Assembly: GCA_035507035.1 (NCBI GenBank)
Contig: DATJOJ010000042.1
Coordinates: 96,511-160,510 of the forward strand
DNA from: DATJOJ01 sp035507035
GTDB taxonomy: Bacteria > Acidobacteriota > Terriglobia > Terriglobales > Acidobacteriaceae
Length of the DNA stretch: 64,000 bases
Direction of reading: 5' to 3'
Part shown: positions 10,070 through 18,570 of the stretch, one piece after another
Layout: every line of letters starts with the position of its first letter
Numbering within the stretch: the first letter of the stretch is position 1
Notes under the pieces: generated by a model
Databases searched by the model: none
The model's input: the letters and a program-made list of their open reading frames with translations, nothing else
Told to the model about the DNA's origin: nothing
Translations under genes and position numbers: made by a program

Positions 10070-10894
10070 TCAGAAAGTTGAAATCGTGAAATTTACACTG
10101 ACTCGGGCCTCAGTCTCCACGGCCTGCCCGTCCTGATAATAGGGTTTGAAGCGCCACTGTTTGACCGCCTCTTGCGCGGCCGCCGCCAGGATCGCCGGGC
10201 CGCTCACCACGTGCAGACTTTGAATATGCCCGCCTTTATCGATCAGGGCTTGCAGCACTACCGCGCCTTGCACCTTCATCTGCTTAGCCAGAAGCGGATA
10301 GCTCGGCGCTACGGAGTGGGAAACCCGGTCCGCAACATCATGCGAAAGCGTTACCTTAGGCGTAACATCGGCCTGCGCCGTCGCGGAGGGCTCCGTGGGC
10401 TGCGGTGACTGCGCGGTTTCCGGCGGGCTTCCATTCTGCATGTCCACATCAACCGAATTGCTCCGCGCCGGCAGTGGTCGATTCTGGTTTCCCGCCACCA
10501 CCGAAACTTCCAGCGGCGGAAGGATAGCGCGATCGGTGGCTAGGATGGTCGGTCCGGCAGAAACATCATTCCCGCCTCGTGGCGCCATGGTCCCGATCAC
10601 TGGACGCTTCACTCGCGCCTGCTTTGACTTTGAGCCTTTCGCCGGTGCATCGATCGTTGGCGCCGGTGTGGATTCCTCGGGCGTTACGCCAGCCGGTGGC
10701 GCGGCGCTGGTCTGCGCTATGGATACAGGCTCTGGGTTCACTGGAACTGGCGGGCTCATATCGTGGATATCACGAATCACCACCACGAACAGCGCAACTA
10801 CCAACACGACAAGTGCCAACTGCAGGCGCTGGCGCTGCGCCGACTCTGGTCCGCCGTTCTGCGATGGTTGAATCCACTTCAGGAAGGCAGTCAT
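10070..10894 (-). CDS. TonB-like energy transducer protein
   Basis: Couples inner-membrane proton force to outer-membrane TonB-dependent receptors. A single membrane anchor (about residues 24-41, LQLALVVLVVALFVVVI) is followed by a long Pro/Ala/Ser-rich periplasmic spacer. The C-terminal TonB domain (about 190-274) contains APSYPLLAKQMKVQGAVVLQALID and QEAVKQWRFKPYYQDGQAV, as in the TonB family. No exbB or exbD is adjacent, although a large TonB-dependent receptor is encoded at 57933-61478. It is divergent from the Crp/Fnr gene, and the shared upstream region holds Crp-type palindromes that may also act on it. Confidence 0.85.
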   Translation of the reverse strand: MTAFLKWIQPSQNGGPESAQRQRLQLALVVLVVALFVVVIRDIHDMSPPVPVNPEPVSIAQTSAAPPAGVTPEESTPAPTIDAPAKGSKSKQARVKRPVIGTMAPRGGNDVSAGPTILATDRAILPPLEVSVVAGNQNRPLPARSNSVDVDMQNGSPPETAQSPQPTEPSATAQADVTPKVTLSHDVADRVSHSVAPSYPLLAKQMKVQGAVVLQALIDKGGHIQSLHVVSGPAILAAAAQEAVKQWRFKPYYQDGQAVETEARVSVNFTISTF

Positions 10895-11010
10895 AGGTAC
10901 ATTGGCCTGCGACCCAGCTTCGCCTTAGTATGCCCTGAAATCCTTGTGAAAGCCAATATTTAGGCCCGAATTTTAGGCCGTAAACCGTCCCAAACTCGAA
11001 TGGCCGCCGG

Positions 11011-11028
11011 TTGTGAGCCGTGTCACAA
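11011..11028. promoter_or_regulatory. Perfect Crp-type palindrome in the tonB / crp intergenic region
   Basis: TTGTGAGCCGTGTCACAA has perfect six-base arms (TTGTGA/TCACAA) with the N6 spacing of the Crp consensus. It lies about 140 bases before the crp start and about 125 before the divergent tonB start. Confidence 0.65.
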
Positions 11029-11080
11029 CCCCCGGTGGCAAAGGTCACAGCTAAGGGTTCTGTGAAAGCGGACACTGGTC

Positions 11081-11098
11081 TCGTGACGCAGATCACAT
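11081..11098. promoter_or_regulatory. Second Crp-type site upstream of the Crp/Fnr gene
   Basis: TCGTGACGCAGATCACAT keeps the GTGA-N6-TCAC core, with its centre exactly 70 bases after that of the first palindrome. Between them, at 11045-11065, TCACAG and CTGTGA face outward around nine bases. The position close to the crp start suggests autoregulation. Confidence 0.55.
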
Positions 11099-11158
11099 GC
11101 GCTTGGCAATCGGAGCGCGGTCTATCGATGCAAGTGAAGGCGTCGCAGGGGGTGCGTC

Positions 11159-11881
11159 ATGCTTTCACCATATGGGTTGGATCTGATCGAAAGCTGCCTG
11201 ACCTGTAAGGCCCGCACGGAGCGGCTGTTTTGCGATCTGTCCGGCCCGGCGCTGCAAGCTTTTGAAGCGATCAAGTACGCCACTGCTTATCCCAAGGGCG
11301 CGGTTCTGTTCGTCGAGGGCCAGGCGCCGCGCGGCCTTTTCGTGCTTTGCAAAGGCAGAGTTAAGCTCTCTATCTGCGCCACGGACGGCAAAACTCTGAT
11401 CGTAAAAATCGCCGAGCCCGGGGAAGTACTCGGATTAAGCGCCACGGTATCCGGTAAGCCTTATGAGTTGACCGCAGAAACCATCGACCCTTGCCAAGTG
11501 AATTTCGTTAAGCGTGACGATTTTCTGCGCTTCCTCAAAGAACATTCGGACGCTTGCTTCAAAGTCGCTGAGCAACTGAGCGAAAAATACAACAACGCGT
11601 GCCACGAAGTCCGCGCTCTCGGACTTTCCCACTCCGCAGGAGAAAAACTCGCAAAGTTGCTGTTGGAGTGGAGTTCGCGTAACGGCGAGTCCGCCAAACA
11701 AGAGCCGCGTTTGAAGCTGGCTCTTACCCATGAAGAAATTGCGCAGATGATCGGCACTTCGCGCGAAACCGTCACTCGTTTGTTCGCCGATCTCAAGCGC
11801 AGGCAAGTGATACAGTCCAAAGGCTCGACGCTGGTGATCCGCAATAAATCGGCGTTGCGGCTCATGGCGAGCAACAATTAG
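11159..11881 (+). CDS. Crp/Fnr-family transcriptional regulator
   Basis: A 240-residue regulator with an N-terminal cyclic-nucleotide-binding-type beta barrel (about 30-150), a dimer helix (about 150-170) and a C-terminal winged helix. The recognition helix SRETVTR at about 201-207 resembles the Crp RETVGR motif that reads TGTGA, in agreement with the palindromes just upstream. N-terminal C13, C16 and C25 (SCLTCKARTERLFC) resemble the cysteine cluster of Fnr, although the spacing differs, so oxygen or redox sensing through Fe-S is possible. A Gly-rich stretch AGGGGG precedes the ATG. The gene is followed by a truncated paralogue. Confidence 0.88.
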   Translation: MLSPYGLDLIESCLTCKARTERLFCDLSGPALQAFEAIKYATAYPKGAVLFVEGQAPRGLFVLCKGRVKLSICATDGKTLIVKIAEPGEVLGLSATVSGKPYELTAETIDPCQVNFVKRDDFLRFLKEHSDACFKVAEQLSEKYNNACHEVRALGLSHSAGEKLAKLLLEWSSRNGESAKQEPRLKLALTHEEIAQMIGTSRETVTRLFADLKRRQVIQSKGSTLVIRNKSALRLMASNN

Positions 11882-11914
11882 CGCATTCTAATTGGGCCTG
11901 AGTCACGCTCAACG

Positions 11915-11928
11915 GTGACTGCAATCAC
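11915..11928. promoter_or_regulatory. Crp-type site at the front of the truncated paralogue
   Basis: GTGACTGCAATCAC is an exact GTGA-N6-TCAC palindrome 34 bases after the first regulator's stop. If the second protein starts at ATG 11963, the site lies 35 bases before it; a GTG start at 11915 would place the site inside the coding region. Confidence 0.45.
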
Positions 11929-11962
11929 TGTCTCCGGCGCCCTGCTGGATTATTTAGAAAGC

Positions 11963-12457
11963 ATGGAGAGCGTAATCGAGCGGAGCTGCCTGGAATGTGT
12001 TAGACGTCCCGACCGCTTATTTTGTGGCCTTACTCAGGATGCTCTTCGCGACTTCGATCTCCTGAAATCGCTGGCGATCTATCCTCGTGGCACGATCTTG
12101 TTACGTCAAGGCCAGCCTGCCCGCAGCGTTTTCGTTCTCTGCCAGGGCCGCGCTAAGCTCTCGGTCTGTTCGGAATCGGGAACCCAATTGACCCTGCGCA
12201 TTGCGAATCCAGGCGAAGTTCTGGGGCTGAGCGCAGCACTGGTTGGCGGCTTTCACGAGATCAGCGCAGAACTGCTGGAGAATGCTCAAGTGGCTGTCGT
12301 CAAACGAAAGGACTTGCTTGAGTTCCTTCACCAGCACCGTGACGCCTGCCTGCAAGTAGTCAGCCGGCTCAGCCAGGATTTGCACTTCGCTTATGATCGT
12401 GTGCGATCCGTGGGTTTAGGCCAAACTCGTCGTCCACGAGCCGCCCACGTTCACTGA
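11963..12457 (+). CDS. Crp/Fnr-like sensor domain protein without DNA-binding domain
   Basis: Paralogue of the regulator just upstream, aligning from the cysteine cluster (RSCLECVRRPDRLFC) through the sensory beta barrel and dimer helix. It then stops after GLGQTRRPRAAH, exactly where the partner continues into its winged helix, so about 65 C-terminal residues are missing. No helix-turn-helix is visible in any frame of the 88 bases before the next gene. It may be a decaying duplicate or a free sensor domain that forms mixed dimers with the intact regulator. A GTG start at 11915 would add sixteen residues; ATG 11963 fits the alignment of the two N-termini better. Confidence 0.7.
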   Translation: MESVIERSCLECVRRPDRLFCGLTQDALRDFDLLKSLAIYPRGTILLRQGQPARSVFVLCQGRAKLSVCSESGTQLTLRIANPGEVLGLSAALVGGFHEISAELLENAQVAVVKRKDLLEFLHQHRDACLQVVSRLSQDLHFAYDRVRSVGLGQTRRPRAAHVH

Positions 12458-12545
12458 ACTTCCTATAAATTAATAGGATTTCGCGCAGAGCAAACTGCCA
12501 TTATTCATGGCTAGTGTTAGGCGAGACCTTTTCCGAAACCATGCC

Positions 12546-13466
12546 TTAGTCTGCCGCGGCGGAAGGCGAGGTGGCCGCAGCCAAATCCAGAGTGGTGAAT
12601 TGAGGAACCACCGCCGGGGTTGGCGGCAATTTCTCCAGGCGCACACGATAAACGTGTCGCGCCAGGCCGAGCTTCTGAAGCAACCAAATGCCGTACCAGT
12701 TCATATCAAATTCGTACCATGCCAAGCCGTGACGGGCCGAAACCGGATGGGCATGGTGATTATTGTGCCAGCCCTCGCCCCAGGTAAACAGACTCCCCAC
12801 TACCCAGTTGTTGGTAGAAAGGTCTCGTGTAGCAAAGCGGCGCGATCCCCAAGTGTGCGTGACCGAGTTCACCATCCACGTCGCATGCAGGCCGAGAGTC
12901 GTACGCAGGAAAATTCCCCACATCAGAAACGGCAGGCCCCCGACGGCTAACAGCGCCAGCCCCAGAACGATCATCGGAACATAGTGATACTTCGTGATCC
13001 AAACGTGAAATTTGTCCTTCGCCAGATCTGGGACGTATCGTGCCAGCGTGGTCGTGTCGTGATGCATCGACTTGCCGGTGAGAATCCAGCCCATGTGCGC
13101 CCACCACTTACCATCGACGGGCGAATGAGGATCGCCGTCCTGGTCAGAAAACTGATGGTGAATGCGGTGCGTCGCAACCCAGAAAATCGGTCCCCCTTCG
13201 AGGGCGGTAGTCGCGCACAGCGTCAGAAAATACTCCAGCCATTTGGGCACGCGGTAGCCGCGATGCGTGAGCAACCGGTGATAACCCATGCCAATACCGA
13301 GACTGCCCGAGATCCACCATAAGAAGCAGGCGACAAAAAGGGCCTTCCAAGTGAAGAAAAACAAGGCTGCGATAGCGCCCAAATGGAACGCCACCATGAA
13401 GATTGTGGTGATCCAGTTGATTTCATTAGCGGCAGCGGCTTTTCGGTTGAGGGCTTGAATTTCCAT
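12546..13466 (-). CDS. Membrane fatty acid (acyl-CoA type) desaturase
   Basis: Integral-membrane di-iron desaturase that inserts a double bond, typically delta-9, into acyl chains and so adjusts membrane fluidity. The three histidine boxes are intact: HRLLTHRG, HRIHHQFSD and WHNNHHAHP. Four hydrophobic segments surround them, and length 306 is usual for bacterial stearoyl-CoA-type enzymes. The electron donor is not encoded nearby. The gene stands alone, with about 150 bases upstream before the next minus-strand gene. Confidence 0.9.
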   Translation of the reverse strand: MEIQALNRKAAAANEINWITTIFMVAFHLGAIAALFFFTWKALFVACFLWWISGSLGIGMGYHRLLTHRGYRVPKWLEYFLTLCATTALEGGPIFWVATHRIHHQFSDQDGDPHSPVDGKWWAHMGWILTGKSMHHDTTTLARYVPDLAKDKFHVWITKYHYVPMIVLGLALLAVGGLPFLMWGIFLRTTLGLHATWMVNSVTHTWGSRRFATRDLSTNNWVVGSLFTWGEGWHNNHHAHPVSARHGLAWYEFDMNWYGIWLLQKLGLARHVYRVRLEKLPPTPAVVPQFTTLDLAAATSPSAAAD

Positions 13467-13618
13467 TTTGGCTGAGTTTCCCCGTTGCGATCCTCGATTA
13501 CCTTAGCAGGAGGCTAAAGCGTCGTTTGTAATACTTATGTAATAGAGACAGTTATGGATAGTTACCGGAGTACAGTGCACCGTCTGCCGGGCTGAGGCCG
13601 GTTACGATGATCTGAAAT

Positions 13619-14500
13619 CTAGGCTGCTGACGCCCCCTTCACTTCCACCCCCGCCCACTTCTCCAGCAGGGTTAGAGTCGCCGCATAGTCCAGGTTCTCG
13701 TGGCCGTCTTCCGTGGCCATATCGTAAATCTCTTCCACCATCTCGAGGCCGGGTAACTTCACTCGCGCTTCGCGAGCCGCTTCCCGCGCCAAAATGATGT
13801 CTTTCCGCATCAGCCGCAGCGGGAAGTTGGGGGAAAAATCGCGTCTCAAGACAAAAGGCGCCTTATATTCCACTACCCCAGACTTCACCATCGACGCTTC
13901 GATTAGAGGTATCAAGGTCTGTGCATCCACCCCTAGTTTGGTGGCCAATGTCAGCGCTTCCGCAAACCCTTCATAGATCATGGCAATCTGCAGATTCATC
14001 ACCAGTTTGGCAGCCTGGCCTTTTCCGGTCTCACCCATGCGGAAAAACTTCTTGCCCGTCGCGGCAAACAATGGCTTCAGTATTTCGATCGCCGACTCTT
14101 CTCCTCCCACGATAAAAATCAGCGTGCCATTTTCCGCACCCACTTTCGAACCCGTAACCGGAGCATCCACATACTGCGCGCCCTTGGCCTGTACACGCTC
14201 GGCAAACTTGCGAGTCGCAGTGGGCGAGATGGTGCTCGAATCCACGTATATCTGACCTTCGCTTAACGCTTCAACCACGCCCTGCGGACCCAACAACACA
14301 CTTTCCACCGCGTTGGTATCCGAGACGCAAGTCCAGACCACCTCCGCACCTCTAGCCGCTTCGGCCGGCGAAGCAGCCATTCGCGCCCCCTCCACTTCTT
14401 TTGCCGTTCGATTCCAAACCGTGACCTCGTGCCCGGCTTTCACCAGGTTCGACGCCATCGGCCGTCCCATGATTCCCAATCCCAAGAAAGCAATTCGCAT
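13619..14500 (-). CDS. NAD(P)-dependent beta-hydroxyacid dehydrogenase (3-hydroxyisobutyrate / glyoxylate-succinic semialdehyde reductase type)
   Basis: Cytoplasmic oxidoreductase of the 6-phosphogluconate/3-hydroxyisobutyrate dehydrogenase superfamily. The N-terminal Rossmann motif is GLGIMGRPMASNL. VWNRT after the second strand carries an arginine that favours NADPH. The substrate-binding DAPVTGSKVGAENGTL and the catalytic-lysine region GKGQAAKLVMN are intact. The length of 293 and the NADPH-type motif make a glyoxylate or succinic semialdehyde reductase the best guess, but the substrate cannot be fixed from sequence. It is divergent from the metallo-hydrolase gene. Confidence 0.83.
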   Translation of the reverse strand: MRIAFLGLGIMGRPMASNLVKAGHEVTVWNRTAKEVEGARMAASPAEAARGAEVVWTCVSDTNAVESVLLGPQGVVEALSEGQIYVDSSTISPTATRKFAERVQAKGAQYVDAPVTGSKVGAENGTLIFIVGGEESAIEILKPLFAATGKKFFRMGETGKGQAAKLVMNLQIAMIYEGFAEALTLATKLGVDAQTLIPLIEASMVKSGVVEYKAPFVLRRDFSPNFPLRLMRKDIILAREAAREARVKLPGLEMVEEIYDMATEDGHENLDYAATLTLLEKWAGVEVKGASAA

Positions 14501-14565
14501 AAACGCTCCGCCTTACTGTAGTACCCCGAACAAGAATTAGAACCGACTGAGCCACAAGGGTCAAG

Positions 14566-14582
14566 CAATCGTTAGACGATTG
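14566..14582. promoter_or_regulatory. Inverted repeat between divergent dehydrogenase and hydrolase genes
   Basis: CAATCGT-TAG-ACGATTG is a perfect 7-3-7 inverted repeat 66 bases upstream of the dehydrogenase start and 130 before the hydrolase start. It could be an operator; no regulator gene is adjacent. Confidence 0.35.
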
Positions 14583-14711
14583 TCTTAGAATAAGTACAAC
14601 TCAGCTTATTTTAGATTCATCGCACTAGAACATGATTTTCGTTCTGACCACGTTCGCTGGCTGAAGCGATATGGATTGGCAGGTAAGCCGAGAATAACTC
14701 GACAGATATAG

Positions 14712-15608
14712 ATGTTAGACGCAAGACTGAAAAATCCCGTCCTTCGCAAGCGCGCCCGAGCCTTTGGGCGCCTGGTTCGGCACTCGGCAGTCACTCCGCG
14801 TAGCGGAGAAACTCACAAACCTCAACTGGTTGCCAACGGAGAACTCGGCCTCACCTTCATCGGCCACGCCAGCTTTTTTGTTCAGATCGGCGGGCAAAAC
14901 GTCATCCTCGATCCCAATTTTGCTCGCTGGCTTTTTGTGCTCAAACGCCTACGCAAGCCCGGCGTACAGCTTCGCGATTTGCCGCCCATCGACATTGTTT
15001 TGGTCACGCACGCGCACTTCGACCATCTGCATCGGCCATCGCTTCGTTCTATTGTGCATCATTCGCTTCGGCGCAATGGCAAAGCTCCCGTTATCGTGGT
15101 CCCGCACCGTGTGTTTGATCTCGTTTCCGACATCGGCTTCAGCGATGTCATTGAGCTTGACTGGTGGGAGAGCTATCGCGAACGTGGCCTGACCATCACC
15201 CATGTGCCCTCTCGTCATTGGGGCGCCCGCGTCATTAAGGATTCCTATCGCGGCTACGGTGGTTATGTGCTCCGCAGCGGCCAACATTCCATCTACCACG
15301 CTGGCGACACCGCTTACTTTTCGGGATTTCGCGAGATCGGTCGCCGTCTCGCGCCCGAACTCGCGCTCCTGCCGATCGGCGCTTACAATCCGCCGTCTTT
15401 TCGTAATGTACACGCCGATCCGGCCGACGCAACCCGCGCTTTTCTCGATTTGAAATCCCGCTGGATGGTCCCCATGCACTACGGCACCTTTCGCCTCTCG
15501 CACGAGCCGATTGAGGAACCTTTGCAGCTTCTGGAGAAGGAAGCCCGGGCAGCAGGAATTGAAGATCGCGTGCGGGTCATGGAAGAGGGGATCACACAGT
15601 TCTTCTAG
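14712..15608 (+). CDS. Metallo-beta-lactamase-fold hydrolase (NAPE-PLD/UlaG-like)
   Basis: A 298-residue hydrolase with the zinc motif THAHFDHLH, an upstream GHASFFVQ...ILDPNF segment, HWGAR, and a late HAGDTAYF followed by PMHYGTF. This order matches the group related to N-acyl-phosphatidylethanolamine phospholipase D and L-ascorbate-6-phosphate lactonase. A lipid or phosphodiester substrate is plausible but not shown. There is no signal peptide, so it is cytoplasmic. The gene is isolated, divergent from the dehydrogenase and convergent with the membrane methyltransferase. Confidence 0.82.
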   Translation: MLDARLKNPVLRKRARAFGRLVRHSAVTPRSGETHKPQLVANGELGLTFIGHASFFVQIGGQNVILDPNFARWLFVLKRLRKPGVQLRDLPPIDIVLVTHAHFDHLHRPSLRSIVHHSLRRNGKAPVIVVPHRVFDLVSDIGFSDVIELDWWESYRERGLTITHVPSRHWGARVIKDSYRGYGGYVLRSGQHSIYHAGDTAYFSGFREIGRRLAPELALLPIGAYNPPSFRNVHADPADATRAFLDLKSRWMVPMHYGTFRLSHEPIEEPLQLLEKEARAAGIEDRVRVMEEGITQFF

Positions 15609-15689
15609 CGGATTGCGCCGATCGTCGGGATGCGATTCAGACAGCGCTTACGTTCCTTTATCGAGAACCACGTCCATTCAACGGGTAAA

Positions 15690-16382
15690 TCACCAAACGT
15701 GCGGAATAAGACGATACCGCACTTTCTCGCGATAGTCCTGGTATCCCTGCAGTTCGCGTGTCAACAGTTTCTCCTCCCCAAAGATGCGTACAACCAGCAG
15801 CCCGACGAGTGCCAGACCTGCCAGCAGGCCGCAAACGGAGCCTAGTAACAGCGCGCCGCCAACGAACCACAGACTTGCTCCAAGATACATGGGGTGGCGA
15901 ACAAGCCCGTAGACGCCTGTGTCAACGACATGCTGCCCGCGCTCGCTCTGAATTCGCACCATTTGCGACGCATACGTGTTATCGGTGAACGCGCGAAAGA
16001 ACGGGAAGCTGCCGCCCACGAGCAGGCCCCCTCCGCAGACTTCGCACCACCGCGGTAGACGAGGTGTCCATCCGAAGCGTACATCCAACGCCGGCAGCAC
16101 CAGCAATGCGAGGAAACATACTTTTATCCCGATGAGGATGGCTAGGTCGGCGCCCGATTCACCGCCGGTGCCGGGCATACGCATGCGCTCGGCCAGTAGC
16201 GCAGGGTCCCTGAAGCAAAGCCACAGGAGAAGCGCAGCAACGAACGATACCCACCAGACACCGAAGATCCAGCCCTCGACCCACCGCCAATCGCCCGACA
16301 GCCCTATCATGAGCGTCGCTAACCCTAGAATCCCAAGTGAGCCAGCTGCCAAGGTGATCCCGGTGATGGTCTTGGAGCGCAT
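15690..16382 (-). CDS. Isoprenylcysteine carboxyl methyltransferase-family membrane protein
   Basis: Multi-pass membrane protein of 230 residues with about five hydrophobic segments. The C-terminal GVYGLVRHPMYLGASLWFVGG, followed by FGEEKLLTRELQGYQDYREKVRYRLIPHVW, is the SAM-binding signature of the ICMT/PEMT group. Bacterial members methylate small molecules or lipids, and their real substrates are mostly unknown. The first part (1-70) has two extra helices. It is transcribed alone, toward the metallo-hydrolase. Confidence 0.8.
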   Translation of the reverse strand: MRSKTITGITLAAGSLGILGLATLMIGLSGDWRWVEGWIFGVWWVSFVAALLLWLCFRDPALLAERMRMPGTGGESGADLAILIGIKVCFLALLVLPALDVRFGWTPRLPRWCEVCGGGLLVGGSFPFFRAFTDNTYASQMVRIQSERGQHVVDTGVYGLVRHPMYLGASLWFVGGALLLGSVCGLLAGLALVGLLVVRIFGEEKLLTRELQGYQDYREKVRYRLIPHVW

Positions 16383-16490
16383 TTGGAGTTGAAGCCAATA
16401 ATTATTTTGCCGCGCGACTGAGCGGAAACGAAAGGAGGACAGTCACTAACTTGTGTGATAAAGAGGAGCGAAGACAATATGCCAAGACCT

Positions 16491-17813
16491 TCAATACGCA
16501 AGCAGAATTCTGAGGTCGCGGAGGTTATTCCCCGTGGGCCCGGTAATGATGGCGTCTTGCAATGCGTTGAAGAGAGGATATGCATTAAAGCTCTTGAGAT
16601 GAAGGTCCGGATCGAGTCCTCCTGTGTGGGCTCGTGCAACCGTCATTCCATCCGCGATCGCCCCTGCCGCTGAGCTATTTCCGTCAATTCCATCGGTCCC
16701 AGCGCTCAGCACCGTGATATTTTCGCCCGCGATTTTTAGAGCGCAGGCCAGAGCAAACTGCTGATTGCGCCCACCCACTCCGCCATTCGTGACCTTAACC
16801 GTTACTTCCCCTCCAGAAATCAGGCAAACTCGTTCGTGCTGTTTTCCGAGCGCGCGAAGGTTGGCAAGGAGATAGTCCGCAGCGCGCTGGTAATCCCAAT
16901 CATCGCAACTGCAATCGATATCGACGAAGAAGTTCTTCTCCGCCGCCTCTTTCACTGCCCGTAGCAACGAAGCATTCGACGAAACTGTCCACCATCGGCT
17001 GCGCTGGAAAGCCGGGTCGTCGGACTTCGGCGTCTCCTCTAAACCACGGCGCCGAAAAATATCCCGGACTGAATCTGAAAACTGCTCTCGCAGGGCGTAG
17101 TCAGCAACGATTCGATAGCAATCTTCTGTTGTCGTGGAATCGGGCATCGTAGGGCCGGAAGCAAGCGCATCCGGCGTATTGTCGGGAACGTCAGAAACTA
17201 AAATTGACACTTGCTGCGCTCCCTGCGCGGCTTGCGCCATTCGCCCGCCCTTGATCGCCGAAAGGTGCTTGCGGATGGCATTGATCTCGGCGATCGGCGC
17301 GCCGGATAAAACCAACGCCTGGTAAGTTGCAATCAAATCCTGCAAAGAAATCTCATCATCGATTGGCTTCTCCGCAATCGAAGACCCTCCGCCGCTGATC
17401 ATGTAAAGCACTAGCGAGGCTGTATTCAGGTTTTGCAGTGATTTCAGGATGGCCTCAGCACCGCGCACTGATTCCTCATTCGGCGTGGGATGCCCGCCAT
17501 GAAAATAGCGGAATCCGCGGACTTGATAAGCAGGAAGAACCGAGCTGGCCACGATGCCTTCAAAGCGATCTCCAGCCTGTGCTCTTAATGCCTCTACCAT
17601 CGTGTGCGCGGCTTTTCCGATGGAAACGACGAAGATGCGGCCGTAGGAATCCAGAGGGTAGAGGTCTTCGCAGATGCGTAGCACGCCCCGTTCGCAAGCG
17701 ATCTGTCTCTGAAAAGCCCGGCTGATGCTGCATTCAGCCAGACCTTCGTCAAATAACCGTCGCACCGTCGCTCCCATCTCGTGCGCCAGCCTTTCACGAT
17801 CCGCCAAAGACAT
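16491..17813 (-). CDS. Glycerate 2-kinase (MOFRL family)
   Basis: Phosphorylates D-glycerate at C2 to 2-phosphoglycerate, feeding glycolysis from glyoxylate, serine or sugar-acid breakdown. The N-terminal half shows VSIGKAAHTM, the phosphate-binding MISGGGSSIAEKP and SAIKGGRMA. The C-terminal MOFRL domain has CLISGGEVTVKV, GGRNQQFALA and LSAGTDGIDGNSSAAGAI. Length 440 is typical. It is followed 18 bases upstream on the same strand by an alpha/beta hydrolase gene, so the two probably form one operon. Confidence 0.88.
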   Translation of the reverse strand: MSLADRERLAHEMGATVRRLFDEGLAECSISRAFQRQIACERGVLRICEDLYPLDSYGRIFVVSIGKAAHTMVEALRAQAGDRFEGIVASSVLPAYQVRGFRYFHGGHPTPNEESVRGAEAILKSLQNLNTASLVLYMISGGGSSIAEKPIDDEISLQDLIATYQALVLSGAPIAEINAIRKHLSAIKGGRMAQAAQGAQQVSILVSDVPDNTPDALASGPTMPDSTTTEDCYRIVADYALREQFSDSVRDIFRRRGLEETPKSDDPAFQRSRWWTVSSNASLLRAVKEAAEKNFFVDIDCSCDDWDYQRAADYLLANLRALGKQHERVCLISGGEVTVKVTNGGVGGRNQQFALACALKIAGENITVLSAGTDGIDGNSSAAGAIADGMTVARAHTGGLDPDLHLKSFNAYPLFNALQDAIITGPTGNNLRDLRILLAY

Positions 17814-17831
17814 GGGCAGGATTATAGAAGG

Positions 17832-18482
17832 TCAGTTTGGAATGGTCTCGCGAACCCAGGCCTCGATCGTCTCGCGCAGCTCTCGCAAGCGTCCTTCGAA
17901 AAAATGATCTGCGCCTTCGATGAACACTAACTTCTTCGGCTCAGGCACCGCGTCGATGACCTCTTGCAGCCGGCTTCGCGGGCTGAACTGATCGCGTGCG
18001 CCGCTGATAAATAACTTGGGCTTGGCACAGGCGGGAAGAAATTCAAGGTTGTAGCTGCGCTCATCCGCAGGAACGACCGGAATTCCCAACCCAATCGCGG
18101 CTTGCACCCGCGGATCCGAGCAACCTACTTGCAAACCCACAGCCGCCCCGAAGGAAAAACCCGCAAGAATCACGGGGAGACGAAATTCCCGATCCAGCCA
18201 CTCGATGCAGGTTTGTACGTCGGCGATCTCGCCAATACCATTGTCGTGCTCACCATGGCTCAGTCCGGCGCCGCGAAAATTGAAGCGCAGCACCGGATAA
18301 CCAAAGCTGTTCAGTGCCTTCATCGTATGAAAGACGACCTTGTTGTGTAGTGTGCCTCCGTACAGGGGATGCGGGTGGCAGACCAGGGCGGCATGAGTGG
18401 CCACCGCTGATCCTGCGTTGAGCAAGGCTTCGAGACGTCCCGCAGGGCCGTCGATGAAAAGCGAACGAATAGAGTTTTCCAT
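17832..18482 (-). CDS. Alpha/beta hydrolase, small dienelactone-hydrolase-like (COG2945-type)
   Basis: A 216-residue serine hydrolase. It starts with the strand ALVCHPHPLYGGT typical of this group, followed by FNFRGAGLS. The nucleophile elbow is GFSFGAAVG, and the likely acid and base are in GARDQFSP and GADHFF. The substrate is unknown; members are esterase-like. It lies just upstream of the glycerate kinase gene on the same strand and is divergent from the M20 peptidase gene, with 88 bases between starts for both promoters. Confidence 0.82.
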   Translation of the reverse strand: MENSIRSLFIDGPAGRLEALLNAGSAVATHAALVCHPHPLYGGTLHNKVVFHTMKALNSFGYPVLRFNFRGAGLSHGEHDNGIGEIADVQTCIEWLDREFRLPVILAGFSFGAAVGLQVGCSDPRVQAAIGLGIPVVPADERSYNLEFLPACAKPKLFISGARDQFSPRSRLQEVIDAVPEPKKLVFIEGADHFFEGRLRELRETIEAWVRETIPN

Positions 18483-18570
18483 TTGCTTTCGGCTGATTTC
18501 ACACTACCAGAACTCGGCAGCACTCCGTCCGGATAGGACGCCCGCGCCGCCATCGGTTATTCTTCTTGCC

